The translations under genes and the position numbers were made by a program. The notes under the pieces are model-generated. The model was not told the origin of the DNA and did no database searches. It saw only the letters and a program-made list of their open reading frames with translations. A stretch of 64,000 bases of DNA. It comes from an uncultured Clostridia bacterium (GTDB lineage Bacteria > Bacillota > Clostridia > Christensenellales > Borkfalkiaceae). Shown here piece by piece: positions 25,487 to 34,290 of the stretch (its first letter is position 1; each line of letters opens with the position of its first letter). The stretch spans positions 122,376 through 186,375 of the forward strand of contig CAKQRE010000006.1 of assembly GCA_934271265.1 (NCBI GenBank). Reading direction: 5' to 3'.

Positions 25487-26601
25487 TTTTTCATGATTCC
25501 TTTTAATTTTGCTACGCATTCGTTCAGCTTGTCGGCGGCAAACAACGCGTCGTCTTCTTTGGTGTCGGCGCAGAAACTGATCCTGAGCGCGCCGTCGAGC
25601 ACGGCGGGCGAATATCCGCATTCCGTCAGAATTCTGCTGTGACGATGGCGGGACGAACAGGCGGAACCCGTACCGATCACGATATCGTGATCTTCCATCA
25701 TATGTTGTATCACCTCTCCCCGCAACCCTTCTGCGGAAAGACTGACAAGATATGCCGACGAATTTTCGCCCGAAAGCACGCGGACGTTATCCCGATTCAG
25801 CCGTTCGATAAATTTCCTTTTCGTTTCCGCGATCCTCGCATAATCATCGCGGATCGTCGCGAAACGGGTTTTCATCGCTTCGCGGAATACGACGATCCCG
25901 AACACGTTCTCCGTTCCGCTTCTTCTTCCGTTTTCCTGTCCGCCCCCGTAGATCAGCGGCGTAAGATTGAGTTTCTTTCCGAACACCAGAGCCCCCGTGC
26001 CTTTCAGACCGCCTATTTTGTGGGCGCTTACCGTGTAGGCGTCGATCCTAGGCGTAGGCGCATAAGGCAGTTTGCCGAATGCCTGAACCCCGTCGCTGTG
26101 AAAAATCACGGATGGGTTTTTCTTTTTCACGATCTCCGCAAGACGGTCGATATCGTTGATCGCCCCCGTCTCGTTATTTACGTGCACCACGGAAACGAGC
26201 GTCGTTTTTTCGTCGACGAGAGATAACAAGCTCTCTTCGTTTACGCTGCCGTCGGAATTCAGTTTCGCGAAACGAGGTTCCACGCCCCTTTGAGAAAGAG
26301 CCTTGAAACTTTCGTAAATTGCCGGGTGTTCTCCCGCCGTCGTGACGGCATTCCCTCTTTTCGCAAAGGAAAAGACCGCCGTATTATCTCCTTCCGAACC
26401 GCAGGACGTAAAGATCGCGTCATATCCCGAGGGGAAACGGCTTAAAAGAAAAGATCTTGCCTTCTCTACCTCATCCCGCACGCGAAGACCGCCGCGGTAC
26501 AAAGCGGAAGGATTGAAAAAAGAGGCTTCGTTGAAACTTTCCGCCCTTTCGAGGGCGGCAAAAAGCGGCTGTGTGGTAGCCGCGTTGTCGAGATATATCA
26601 T
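25483..26601 (-). CDS. cysteine desulfurase (NifS/IscS family) partner of ThiI
   Basis: A PLP enzyme that takes sulfur from cysteine to form a protein persulfide. The N terminus MIYLDNAATT is typical. A His that activates substrate is in TAGEHPAIYES, the PLP-binding Lys in SAHKIGGLKGTG, and the catalytic Cys in TGSACSSRHRHSRIL. RRSGTENV and the 372-aa length fit NifZ/NifS-like enzymes of Bacillota. It overlaps the thiI start and the upstream membrane protein stop by 4 nt each, so sulfur delivery to ThiI is its most likely role. No iscU-like scaffold gene is adjacent. Confidence 0.93.
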   Translation of the reverse strand: MIYLDNAATTQPLFAALERAESFNEASFFNPSALYRGGLRVRDEVEKARSFLLSRFPSGYDAIFTSCGSEGDNTAVFSFAKRGNAVTTAGEHPAIYESFKALSQRGVEPRFAKLNSDGSVNEESLLSLVDEKTTLVSVVHVNNETGAINDIDRLAEIVKKKNPSVIFHSDGVQAFGKLPYAPTPRIDAYTVSAHKIGGLKGTGALVFGKKLNLTPLIYGGGQENGRRSGTENVFGIVVFREAMKTRFATIRDDYARIAETKRKFIERLNRDNVRVLSGENSSAYLVSLSAEGLRGEVIQHMMEDHDIVIGTGSACSSRHRHSRILTECGYSPAVLDGALRISFCADTKEDDALFAADKLNECVAKLKGIMKK

Positions 26602-27140
26602 TTGTAATCCTTTTCGATGACTTTTCTGCCCGTAAAGAGAACGAGATTCTGAAGATATTCTTCTTTACACTCCGCAAGTACGAGATAATTGACGCCGCCC
26701 TGGTTCACCTGCACGTAAAAGCCCTCTTCGAGATAGCGATTGGGCGTAGCGTATATCTTCTTGATCTGCGGAGACGTCGCGAGTTTTTCAAAAGAATCGC
26801 TGCCGATCTTTCCGACCTGCACCACTTCGTTCGCTTCAAACGTGATGATCTTTTTTCTTCTGCGATAGTTGACCACTTTCACGATCCTTGTGGATCCCGA
26901 AACGAACGTGAGATCTACGCAATAATAGATCTTTCGTCTCAGAAAGACGAACAGCACGTCCGACAGGATCGCGAACGCCATAAAAATCAGAAACGAAGCG
27001 TGAACGTAAAACGCGAGCAGAAAAAACAGCGCCGCAAAGACGGTCGTCATCACGATAAAGACCGTGTAAACGATATAAAGGATTTTCTGCGTTTTCAGAT
27101 TATACGGATTTGCGCTTTCTTCATATAAAACTTCTCTCAT
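26598..27140 (-). CDS. conserved-looking two-helix membrane protein (180 aa)
   Basis: The start ATG 27140 follows GGAGG with four intervening bases. Two adjacent hydrophobic segments lie at about residues 24-70 (ILYIVYTVFIVMTTVFAALF and FLIFMAFAILSDVLFVFL). A cytoplasmic C-terminal domain of about 100 residues follows; its beta-strand pattern (RIVKVVNYRRRKKIITFEA, EEGFYVQVNQGGVNYLVLAE) resembles a small PH-like or YcxB-like fold. It has no catalytic motif. Its stop overlaps the cysteine desulfurase start (ATGA), so it is the first gene of an operon with that gene and thiI. A link to sulfur transfer is possible only by context. Confidence 0.8.
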   Translation of the reverse strand: MREVLYEESANPYNLKTQKILYIVYTVFIVMTTVFAALFFLLAFYVHASFLIFMAFAILSDVLFVFLRRKIYYCVDLTFVSGSTRIVKVVNYRRRKKIITFEANEVVQVGKIGSDSFEKLATSPQIKKIYATPNRYLEEGFYVQVNQGGVNYLVLAECKEEYLQNLVLFTGRKVIEKDYK

Positions 27141-27233
27141 GTGTCCTCCGGAGCCCTGCGACAAACAACGTGTTGCGTCGTTGCGCCGTTATTCGGATTT
27201 CCGGAAATATCCGGAAAAACGTTCCTTTGCAAT

Positions 27234-27262
27234 ATTGTACCACGTTCGGCGGAAAAATGCAA
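27234..27262 (-). promoter_or_regulatory. promoter of membrane protein-desulfurase-thiI operon
   Basis: Minus strand TTGCAT (27262-27257), 17-nt spacer, TACAAT (27239-27234), about 95 nt before ATG 27140. Confidence 0.65.
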
Positions 27263-27352
27263 TTCTTTGCGGCATGGTTTCTCTTCGTTTCGCAATGCTT
27301 TCGCTTCTTTTTTCGCCGACTTCTGTCATTCAAGCCGGATGCCCGGCACAAA

Positions 27353-27388
27353 GAAACAAATCACTTCAGTGAAACAAATCACTTCAGT
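27353..27388. repeat. perfect 18-bp tandem duplication at the 3' end of mutS2
   Basis: Two identical head-to-tail units GAAACAAATCACTTCAGT occupy 27353-27370 and 27371-27388. The second overlaps the mutS2 stop codon, so the first is a duplicated gene end lying just downstream. Confidence 0.9.
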
Positions 27389-29742
27389 TTAACGAAAGTC
27401 ACGCCGTGTTCCCCTTCTCCGTACTTTCCGAAGCGGAAACTTTCCACCCGCTTGTCTCTGCGAAGCATGTCGTGAATTGCCGTACTTAAGATCTTCATTC
27501 CTCTGCCGTGAATGATCTTCACCTCTTCGAGGTTGGATAAGACAGCCTGATCGAGGAAGGCTTCCACTTCGGGCAGAGCCTCGGGAACGGTTTTCCCGAT
27601 CACGTTCACCTCGAGTTTCGGCGCTGCGCCGATCTCCCGTTTCAATGCGACGGTCGTTTTCGGTTTCGCTGCGTTTTTCGCCACGAAAAAGAGATCGCCC
27701 GCGGGAACGTTCAGTTTCGCCGTTCCCATATAAACGGCACACTCTTTCTTTTTCGGGTTGTAGTAAGAAAACGCGCATACCGCGTCCATCGGTTTATAGT
27801 AAACCTTATCCCCTTCCTTTAAAACGGAAGGATCTGCGGGTTTATAATTCGTAACGGAAACGTCGGCGTCTTCGAGCGAATACTTCTTGTCCTCGAGTTT
27901 ATTCCGAAGCGTCCTCGCCCTGATCAGATCCCCGCTGTCGAGTTCCGCTTTGTCGAACAACACTTTGATCTCATCGATGATCTCGTCCGCCTCTTCGAGT
28001 TTTTCGTTTACAAGCCTTCTCGATTCCGCTTTTGCGCCCGAATAGAATTTCTCTTTTTCCTTTTCGAGCTTGTCCTTCTCCTTTTCGATCTCTTTCAGTT
28101 TCTCGTCTTCGGCACGTTTTTCTTCCGCAAGCTCCTCGCGGATCTTCTCTGCGTCTCTCCTCGTTTTTTCCGCCTCTTTCAGAACGTTTTCGAAGGAGAT
28201 CTTCTGATCGCCGAGAAGAGAGACCGCACGTTCGGCAAGCTCCGGCTTTAAACCGAGCATGCGGGAAATTTCGATGGCATTGGAAGTTCCCGGCATCCCG
28301 ATGTTGATCCTATACAGAGGCGCGAAGGTATCGCGATCGAATTCCATACTTGCGTTTTCGATCTCCGCCGTGGTGTAGGCAAATTCCTTCAGTGCGGAAT
28401 AGTGCGTGGTAACAATGCCGGAACACCCCTTTTCGAGAAGATAGGAAATAATCGCCTGCGCAAGCGCCGCACCTTCATCCGGATCCGTTCCCGCGCCGAT
28501 CTCGTCGATGAGAACAAGGGTGCGTTTGTCCGCTTGTTCCGTGATCTCAACGATATTTTTCATATGCGAGGAGAAGGTGGAAAGGCTCTGTTCGATGCTC
28601 TGCTCGTCTCCCACGTCGCAGAACACACGATCGTAAAAGGAGACCTGCGTCCCCTCCGACGCCGGCAGGAAAAAACCGCTCATCGCCATGTAGGAAAAAA
28701 GCCCCGTCATTTTCAGCGTTACCGTTTTTCCGCCCGTGTTCGGACCGGTAACGAGCAGAAAACGAAAATCTTTTCCGAAACGCAGACTGACCGGAACCAC
28801 TTTTTTCGGATCGATCAGAGGGTGCCTTCCGTTGCGAATGTCCGTTACGCCGTTTCCCGTAAGAACGGGACGATTCGAACGGGTGCGGTAGGCGTAAATC
28901 GCCCTCGCATACGTCAGATCGAAATCGACAAGGATCTCTTCGTTAAACCGCATTTTATCGGCGAGCGTGCCCACCTTTTGCGAGAGATCGGCTAAGATCC
29001 GCTCGATCTCCGTTCTCTCGTCGAGCGTTGCCGTGCGAAGGGCGTTGTTGAGTTCGAGCACGGCGGTCGGCTCGATGAACACCGTAGATCCGGAAGCCGA
29101 CTGATCGTGTACGAATCCCCCCACCCTGCTTTTATACTCGCTTTTCACGGGGATCACGTAGCGGTCGCCGCGCATCGTAACGATAGCGTCTTGCAAAAAG
29201 TCGTTGTTACCGGAACGGATAAAAGACGAAAGTTTTTCGCGGATCTGTTCGTTCAGTCTTTTGATCGTGCGACGGATCTGAGATAATTTTTCGGAGGCGT
29301 CGTCGGCGATCGCGTCTTCGGAAAGAATTTTGGAAAAAATCTCCTGTTCGAGATAGAGATCGGTATAAATACCGCTCGCCTCGTTCTGCAGAAGGGGCGC
29401 GACCCCTTCCGGAACCGCCGCAACGGAAGAATACAATACCCTTCCGCTTCTCAGAAACCTCGCCACGCGAAGAAGTTCTCCCGGCGAAAGGGTAACCCCT
29501 TTTGCGGCACGGGAGAACACGTCGCCCGGTTCGTCGTAAAATTCGATCCCCGCGACCCCGTGCAGGAAGAGCATTTTATAAGCCTCGTCCGTTTTATCGA
29601 GAAGAAGTACGGCGTCCTCGTACGTTCCGGAAGGCATAAGCTCTTCCATTTTTCTTTTTCCTTCCGCAAGCACGCAGTATGCCGCGGCAACTTTTTTTAA
29701 TTTATCGTACTCCAGGGCGCGGCACGTTTTCAAACTATCCAT
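27379..29742 (-). CDS. mutS2: endonuclease MutS2
   Basis: MutS2 resembles MutS in its core and ATPase but lacks the mismatch-binding domain and ends in an Smr domain. In Bacilli it suppresses recombination and splits stalled collided ribosomes. The 787-aa protein shows RGDRYVIPVKSEYKSRVGG, Walker A GPNTGGKTVTLK, Walker B TLVLIDEIGAGTDPDEG and TTHYSALKEFAY. A long charged coiled coil spans about residues 520-610. The C-terminal Smr domain has the HGRG motif in IIHGRGMKIL, but its first motif reads VNVIGKT where Smr domains usually show LDLRG. Located 48 nt downstream of the U32 gene on the same strand. Confidence 0.96.
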   Translation of the reverse strand: MDSLKTCRALEYDKLKKVAAAYCVLAEGKRKMEELMPSGTYEDAVLLLDKTDEAYKMLFLHGVAGIEFYDEPGDVFSRAAKGVTLSPGELLRVARFLRSGRVLYSSVAAVPEGVAPLLQNEASGIYTDLYLEQEIFSKILSEDAIADDASEKLSQIRRTIKRLNEQIREKLSSFIRSGNNDFLQDAIVTMRGDRYVIPVKSEYKSRVGGFVHDQSASGSTVFIEPTAVLELNNALRTATLDERTEIERILADLSQKVGTLADKMRFNEEILVDFDLTYARAIYAYRTRSNRPVLTGNGVTDIRNGRHPLIDPKKVVPVSLRFGKDFRFLLVTGPNTGGKTVTLKMTGLFSYMAMSGFFLPASEGTQVSFYDRVFCDVGDEQSIEQSLSTFSSHMKNIVEITEQADKRTLVLIDEIGAGTDPDEGAALAQAIISYLLEKGCSGIVTTHYSALKEFAYTTAEIENASMEFDRDTFAPLYRINIGMPGTSNAIEISRMLGLKPELAERAVSLLGDQKISFENVLKEAEKTRRDAEKIREELAEEKRAEDEKLKEIEKEKDKLEKEKEKFYSGAKAESRRLVNEKLEEADEIIDEIKVLFDKAELDSGDLIRARTLRNKLEDKKYSLEDADVSVTNYKPADPSVLKEGDKVYYKPMDAVCAFSYYNPKKKECAVYMGTAKLNVPAGDLFFVAKNAAKPKTTVALKREIGAAPKLEVNVIGKTVPEALPEVEAFLDQAVLSNLEEVKIIHGRGMKILSTAIHDMLRRDKRVESFRFGKYGEGEHGVTFVKLK

Positions 29743-29790
29743 AAAAACCCTCTGTTTTTCCTTTTTGCAATAGAATGCTTCACGCGTGTT

Positions 29791-31959
29791 TTATTTCACT
29801 CCGCGTTTTAAATTTCCTTTCGTTACGGAATAATTTTCCTTGATCGCATCTTCGTTTTTCTTATAAAAATCGCGTTCGCGCATTTCGGAAAAACCTACAA
29901 AATCAAAGAAATTATGCGTTGTTTTACCTGAACATAACGGCAGCCCGTTTTCAACGAGGAAGCGACATTTTCCGTTCACCTTTCTCCGCCTTACCGTAAA
30001 AGAATGACCCGTTTTATCCGTCAGCGTTTCTTCGTTTTTCGCCTTGCAGGAAGAACAGGTTTTTCCGAACGGACAGTAAATCAGTTCCATCAGTCCGATG
30101 CTCCCGCGGGTGAAAACGTACCCCTTTTCCGCACGATCGCCGATCTCGCAAAGGGACAGCTCTTTCGAGAAAACGACGTCTTTTATTCCGAGAGAAGAGA
30201 GCTCTTCGAGATCGATATCGTTAAAAACGTTAAGTCCCGTCCCGGCAACGCACGGTTTTCCCGAAGAAACGGCGAAAGAAAGCGCCCAAAGCCCGTCCGC
30301 ATACACCCCGTCGAACGACGACGAAAGTTTCTTCAATTGTTCGGCGTCTTCTTCCGGACAAAAAGAAGGAAGAAACAAATACACTTTTCGTTTTCCCGCG
30401 GCTGCTTTTACTTCTTCCGCATTTGTCTCCCGATCGTTCGCGGGAGAATAAACGATAAGGTCGTCTTCGTTGATAAAATCAAAATTCACGCGATCCGTCA
30501 TGACGATATTCCCGAAAGACGGTTTCATATAAAACTCTTTATTTTCTTCGATATAATCTTTAATTTTTAATTGTTTTACGTTACACGAAAACAATGCTTC
30601 GTAAAAATTCGACCTGAGTTTATTCATCACCGATTTCGGTACGAAGGGTTTTCCTTTGATCACGATCTCGCAAGCGACCTCAAAGGGATAGCGGTCTGTT
30701 TTGCAAAGATTGTTCCGTATTTCCTCTTCCGTCGTGGCGGCGGTTTTCGCTTCTTCGATCGAAACGGGAGAACTCATCGTGATCCCGCAGGCGGATAAAA
30801 TTATCTTCTCCCCCGCAGCGATCTCCGCCCTTACTTTAATTTTCTTTCTTTTATGAACGGAAAGGAGCTTTGCGGCAAGACTTTCGCTTTTCGTTAAGGA
30901 AAGAACGTCGCCCGCAACTGCGTCTCCGCGATATTCGATCTTTTTCCCGTCCGTGCAGACCGCGTTTCCGACCTCTTGCCCGCCATGCAGAATTTTATAG
31001 GCGTCTCCTTTTTCGGGCATATAGCCGTTTACCGTAAGCGCACCTTTTGCCGCTTTCGATATCTTGCCGATCGGAAGCCCCATATGGCTTTGCACAAGGT
31101 CGGATAAAATACTTCCGTCCGCCCCTCGAAGGTATCCTTTCGTAAAATTGCCGCGATGGAAGGTCGCTTTTACGTCGTCGAGCGAAAACGGCTTTCCGTC
31201 CAGCGCGGCGCGATATGCCGCCACCGTTGCCGCAACGTATTCGGGAGACCTCATCCGCCCTTCGATCTTCAGGCTTGATACGCCCGCCTTTTCAAGCGTT
31301 TTCAATTCGTCGATCAGACACAGATCGGCAAGGGAGATCGGATACTCTCCGCCCTGTTTTCCGGTAAGGCGATATTCCTTACGGCATGGCTGTTTGCACA
31401 GTCCTCGGTTGCCGCTGTTTCCGCCTATAAAGGAACTCATGTAACAATGTCCCGAGAAAGAGGAACAAAGGGCGCCGTGCACGAACACCTCCGTTTCGCA
31501 AACTTTGCATATTTTACCGATGTCGGCGATCCCCGTTTCCCTCGCGAGGATCACCCGTGTGAAACCGTAGGTCTTCGCAAACTCCGCGCCTTCCGCATTG
31601 TTGATCCCCGCCTGCGTGCTGAGGTGAAGAACGATATCGGGGAAAAAGTTTTTTAGCTTTTTCCCAAGGAAAACGTCCTGCACGATAAAAGCGTCCGCCC
31701 CGGCAAGATATGCGGCTTTCACCGTGTTATACAGGGTTTCGAATTCGTTGTTTTTGATCAGTGTGTTAACGGCAACGTAAACCTTTACGCCGAATAAGTG
31801 CGCATAGCTTACGTAATAACCGATGTTATCCGCATTGAAATTTTCCGCGTTTTTTCTCGCGGAAAAATCGGACATGCCGAGGTAAACGGCATCCGCTCCG
31901 TTATCGATCGCCGCAAGGAAACAACTTTCGTTTCCTGCGGGTGCAAGTAATTCCGTCAT
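29791..31959 (-). CDS. peptidase U32 family protein (RNA hydroxylation type)
   Basis: 722 residues starting MTELLAPAGNESCFLAAIDN, the usual opening of U32 proteins. The family signature appears as EVFVHGALCSSFSGHCYMSS, with further clustered cysteines in NRGLCKQPCRKEY, and a collagenase-like C-terminal region follows. Despite the name, studied members (RlhA, TrhP/TrhO-type partners) are needed for hydroxylation of rRNA C2501 or tRNA U34, and the cysteines may hold an iron-sulfur cluster. The end of the protein has a second Cys group (YCPFGKTCSSCKAK). The -10 box ends 7 nt before the ATG, so the mRNA is predicted to be leaderless. It precedes mutS2 by 48 nt; both act around ribosomes. Confidence 0.9.
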   Translation of the reverse strand: MTELLAPAGNESCFLAAIDNGADAVYLGMSDFSARKNAENFNADNIGYYVSYAHLFGVKVYVAVNTLIKNNEFETLYNTVKAAYLAGADAFIVQDVFLGKKLKNFFPDIVLHLSTQAGINNAEGAEFAKTYGFTRVILARETGIADIGKICKVCETEVFVHGALCSSFSGHCYMSSFIGGNSGNRGLCKQPCRKEYRLTGKQGGEYPISLADLCLIDELKTLEKAGVSSLKIEGRMRSPEYVAATVAAYRAALDGKPFSLDDVKATFHRGNFTKGYLRGADGSILSDLVQSHMGLPIGKISKAAKGALTVNGYMPEKGDAYKILHGGQEVGNAVCTDGKKIEYRGDAVAGDVLSLTKSESLAAKLLSVHKRKKIKVRAEIAAGEKIILSACGITMSSPVSIEEAKTAATTEEEIRNNLCKTDRYPFEVACEIVIKGKPFVPKSVMNKLRSNFYEALFSCNVKQLKIKDYIEENKEFYMKPSFGNIVMTDRVNFDFINEDDLIVYSPANDRETNAEEVKAAAGKRKVYLFLPSFCPEEDAEQLKKLSSSFDGVYADGLWALSFAVSSGKPCVAGTGLNVFNDIDLEELSSLGIKDVVFSKELSLCEIGDRAEKGYVFTRGSIGLMELIYCPFGKTCSSCKAKNEETLTDKTGHSFTVRRRKVNGKCRFLVENGLPLCSGKTTHNFFDFVGFSEMRERDFYKKNEDAIKENYSVTKGNLKRGVK

Positions 31960-31966
31960 ATGCTAT

Positions 31967-31995
31967 ATTTTAGCAGATTTTTTCCTTTTTGAAAA
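31967..31995 (-). promoter_or_regulatory. promoter of U32 gene, leaderless arrangement
   Basis: Minus strand TTTTCA (31995-31990), 17-nt spacer, TAAAAT (31972-31967), then 7 nt to the ATG. No ribosome binding site can fit in the transcript. Confidence 0.6.
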
Positions 31996-31998
31996 GAA

Positions 31999-32025
31999 AA
32001 AAGGGCTTGTAAAACCCTTTTCTCT
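31999..32025 (-). terminator. intrinsic terminator of yunB
   Basis: The stem AAAAGGG/CCCTTTT (31999-32005 and 32015-32021) is followed by a T-rich tail on the minus strand, 40 nt after the yunB stop. Confidence 0.75.
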
Positions 32026-32062
32026 TAAACATTTTTCGTTTTTCACACTCTCCTGCGCCGAT

Positions 32063-32701
32063 TTACGCGTTGCCTTCTCCAATCACCCTCGTATCGACGA
32101 GAACGGTTGGCACTTTTCCGACGATCAGATTGTCATAAACGAGTACCTCGATCGAATCGCAGATCTCCTTCGTGTGAAATTTTGTGATCAGGGATACGTC
32201 GGAAACGATCTCCATGATCACGAGATGTCTTGTCTGATTGAACCCGGCAGACTCAAACGAAGAGGAAATTTTGCATTTTACCGACGTGACGGAGATCAGC
32301 TTCATCCGGACGGGAACTCCGAATCCGCCGATCAGACGGATCCCCGTAAACGCGCCGAGCGGAACGTCTACCCCTTTCTTTGTTTCCGCAGACAAATAAT
32401 CGAATGTAAATTTCGCAACGGAAGTCGCCAATGCGTTCACCTTTCGGCTGTCCGATATCACCATCACAATATTTCCCGAAACGTCCTTTTCGATCTGCAT
32501 CAGATCGTCGTAAGAATACCCTTCGTCCACCACGTGCCCGATCGCCTCGTATGACGCGCCGGAAATCGTAGAAACGTAGCTTTTTTGCGCAATTTCTTCC
32601 ATGATACGATTGGAAGAATAATACAGCGAAAAGAAAACGGCGCAAAAGCACAGAAAAAAAGCGATCGATTTTCCGAATTTTTTCTTTTTCCTCTTTTTCA
32701 T
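32063..32701 (-). CDS. yunB: sporulation protein YunB
   Basis: 212 residues with a very basic start (MKKRKKKKFGKS), one membrane segment (IAFFLCFCAVFFSLYYSS) and an extracytoplasmic domain. It matches the YunB family: KVNALATSVAKFTFDYLS, VPLGAFTGIRLIGGFGVPV and TRHLVIMEIVSDVSLITKFH. In B. subtilis yunB is made in the mother cell under sigma-E and is required for a normal spore. A sequence resembling a sigma-E promoter ends 7 nt before the ATG. The gene is monocistronic, between the spoVA cluster and the U32 gene, with a terminator downstream. Confidence 0.88.
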   Translation of the reverse strand: MKKRKKKKFGKSIAFFLCFCAVFFSLYYSSNRIMEEIAQKSYVSTISGASYEAIGHVVDEGYSYDDLMQIEKDVSGNIVMVISDSRKVNALATSVAKFTFDYLSAETKKGVDVPLGAFTGIRLIGGFGVPVRMKLISVTSVKCKISSSFESAGFNQTRHLVIMEIVSDVSLITKFHTKEICDSIEVLVYDNLIVGKVPTVLVDTRVIGEGNA

Positions 32702-32708
32702 CTTTTAT

Positions 32709-32737
32709 ACTATATGATGATACGCCCAAAATCATAC
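32709..32737 (-). promoter_or_regulatory. candidate sigma-E promoter of yunB
   Basis: Minus strand GTATGAT (32737-32731), 14-nt spacer, CATATAGT (32716-32709). It is similar to the mother-cell sigma-E pattern (ATA-rich -35, CATACAAT-like -10, 14 nt). Family knowledge supports sigma-E, but the match is partial. Confidence 0.35.
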
Positions 32738-32761
32738 CATAATGAATAAAAGACGGAATCC

Positions 32762-32799
32762 ATGCCGGGCAAGGCTCGTTATTTACTCTTGCCCGGCAT
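32762..32799. repeat. 12-bp inverted repeat downstream of spoVAE
   Basis: The arms ATGCCGGGCAAG and CTTGCCCGGCAT pair perfectly around a 14-nt loop. There is no T-run on either side, so it is a hairpin or factor-assisted terminator rather than a standard intrinsic one. AGCCTTGCCCG also occurs in the repeat at 46107-46203. Confidence 0.7.
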
Positions 32800-32837
32800 C
32801 GGAGCACGCGTTATTCAGGCGAACGAAACCGCCCCGC

Positions 32838-33209
32838 TCAATTCTTTTTCGAACGCGCCTTGAAAACGATCGCAATCAGATAGCCGAATACGACGGCGGC
32901 TGTGATCCCGGCAGACGCTGCGGCAAGTCCGCCCGTGAATGCACCGAAAAGACCTTGTTTTGCGCCGCTGATCGCGCCGTTGCAAAGCAGATACCCGAAT
33001 CCGCAGATAGGAACCGTCGCGCCTGCCCCCGCAAAATCGACGAGATACCGATACAATCCGACCGATTGTAATCCCACGCCGGCAAGAAGAAAGTACACAA
33101 GGATCTTCCCGGACGTGATCTTCGTATAGTTGATGAGAAGTTGCGCGATCATACAGATCGTTCCGCCCACAACGAAAGCTTTCAGATACATAAACAGCAT
33201 CGTTACCAT
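32838..33209 (-). CDS. spoVAE: stage V sporulation protein AE (SpoVAEb type)
   Basis: A 123-aa hydrophobic protein with four membrane segments, including KAFVVGGTICMIAQLLI and KILVYFLLAGVGLQSVGLY, then TVPICGFGYLLCNGAI. It is part of the SpoVA inner-membrane channel that moves Ca-dipicolinate into the forespore and out at germination. The start ATG 33209 has GAGGT seven bases upstream. It is the last gene of spoVAC-spoVAD-spoVAE, with 70 nt to spoVAD. It shares the repeated VGGTIC and VPITGF/VPICGF motifs with SpoVAC, its homologue. Confidence 0.93.
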   Translation of the reverse strand: MVTMLFMYLKAFVVGGTICMIAQLLINYTKITSGKILVYFLLAGVGLQSVGLYRYLVDFAGAGATVPICGFGYLLCNGAISGAKQGLFGAFTGGLAAASAGITAAVVFGYLIAIVFKARSKKN

Positions 33210-33279
33210 CCGATTTACCTCATTGATATCAAAAATTATCTATTAATATTATCTCTTTACCATTTTTGGATAATTAAAT

Positions 33280-34287
33280 TTACACGTGTTTTTCCCCGTT
33301 TTCGATCGCTACGGCATGTGCGACGGACGGAATCGACTCTCCCTGCTGAGAAGAAACGGTAGAAAGCAACGCCCCGGTCGCAACGAACAAAATCTTTGAA
33401 ATCTCCCTCTTTTTCATTTTCCGATAGAGGTAAGAGTTAAAAACGACGGCACTGCACCCCGCGCCGCTTCCTCCCTGAAACTCCTCTTCCTCGATGTTAT
33501 AAATCATCTCTCCGCAGTCGACGTGATTCCGATCGATCGAATACCCTTTTTCGTAGACGAGCCGTTTCAATATCCGGCTGCCGAGAGCGCCGAGATCGCC
33601 CGTTACAATCAGATCGTAATAAGACGGATCCCTTCCCGTCTCCCTGAAATGCCGCACGATGGTGGAAGCCGCCCCGGGCGCCATCGCCGCCCCCATGTTG
33701 TTCACATCCGTAACACCGTAATCGATCACCCTGCCGAAGGTCGCGCAGGTGATCCGCGGACAGAACCCCTCAGCCGAGGAAATGACCGCTCCGCCAGCCC
33801 CGGTGACCGTCCACTGTGCCTGCGGCGGGCGAACGCAACCGAGTTCGAGCGGATAACGATATTGTCTTTCCGCCGTGGAAAAATGACTGCCCGTCGCCAC
33901 GACGATATTATCGAAATAACCGCCGTTCACAAACGCCGCGGCGATCGCAAGACCTTCGCTCATCGTGGAACACGCATTATATATCCCAAGAAAAGGTATA
34001 TCGAACTGACGGGCGGAAAAGCTGGAGGATATGATCTGATTAAGGAGATCTCCCGAAACGATCATTCCGATATCGCCGAAATGAAGTTTTCCGTTTTTTA
34101 TCGCATGTTCGATTGCGTATGTGAGCATTTTGCATTCTGCCTTTTCATACGTTTTTTCGCCGCAAACGTCATCCGGGAGCCTTCTTTCGATATACTTGCC
34201 GAGCGGCCCCTCGCTTTCCTTCGGTCCGGCGATCGTTGCCGTAGAAAGGATCGCGGGGCGATCGCGAAAATAAATCGTCGCTTCCAT
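33280..34287 (-). CDS. spoVAD: stage V sporulation protein AD
   Basis: The soluble, dipicolinate-binding subunit of the SpoVA channel, with a thiolase-like fold. The 335-aa protein shows PAILSTATIAGPKESEGPLG, GIYNACSTMSEGLAIAAAFV, VTGAGGAVISSAEG, VTDVNNMGAAMAPGA and GGSGAGCSAVVFNSYLY, all typical of SpoVAD. It starts 3 nt after the spoVAC stop, with GGTGA upstream of the ATG. The set of three genes C-D-E is the minimal spoVA operon of Clostridia, lacking spoVAA, AB and AF. Confidence 0.96.
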   Translation of the reverse strand: MEATIYFRDRPAILSTATIAGPKESEGPLGKYIERRLPDDVCGEKTYEKAECKMLTYAIEHAIKNGKLHFGDIGMIVSGDLLNQIISSSFSARQFDIPFLGIYNACSTMSEGLAIAAAFVNGGYFDNIVVATGSHFSTAERQYRYPLELGCVRPPQAQWTVTGAGGAVISSAEGFCPRITCATFGRVIDYGVTDVNNMGAAMAPGAASTIVRHFRETGRDPSYYDLIVTGDLGALGSRILKRLVYEKGYSIDRNHVDCGEMIYNIEEEEFQGGSGAGCSAVVFNSYLYRKMKKREISKILFVATGALLSTVSSQQGESIPSVAHAVAIENGEKHV

Positions 34288-34290
34288 AAT

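Noticed and set aside
32762..32799. Perfect 12-bp hairpin as an intrinsic terminator for spoVACDE.
   Set aside because: No T-run follows it on either strand, so it is listed only as an inverted repeat.
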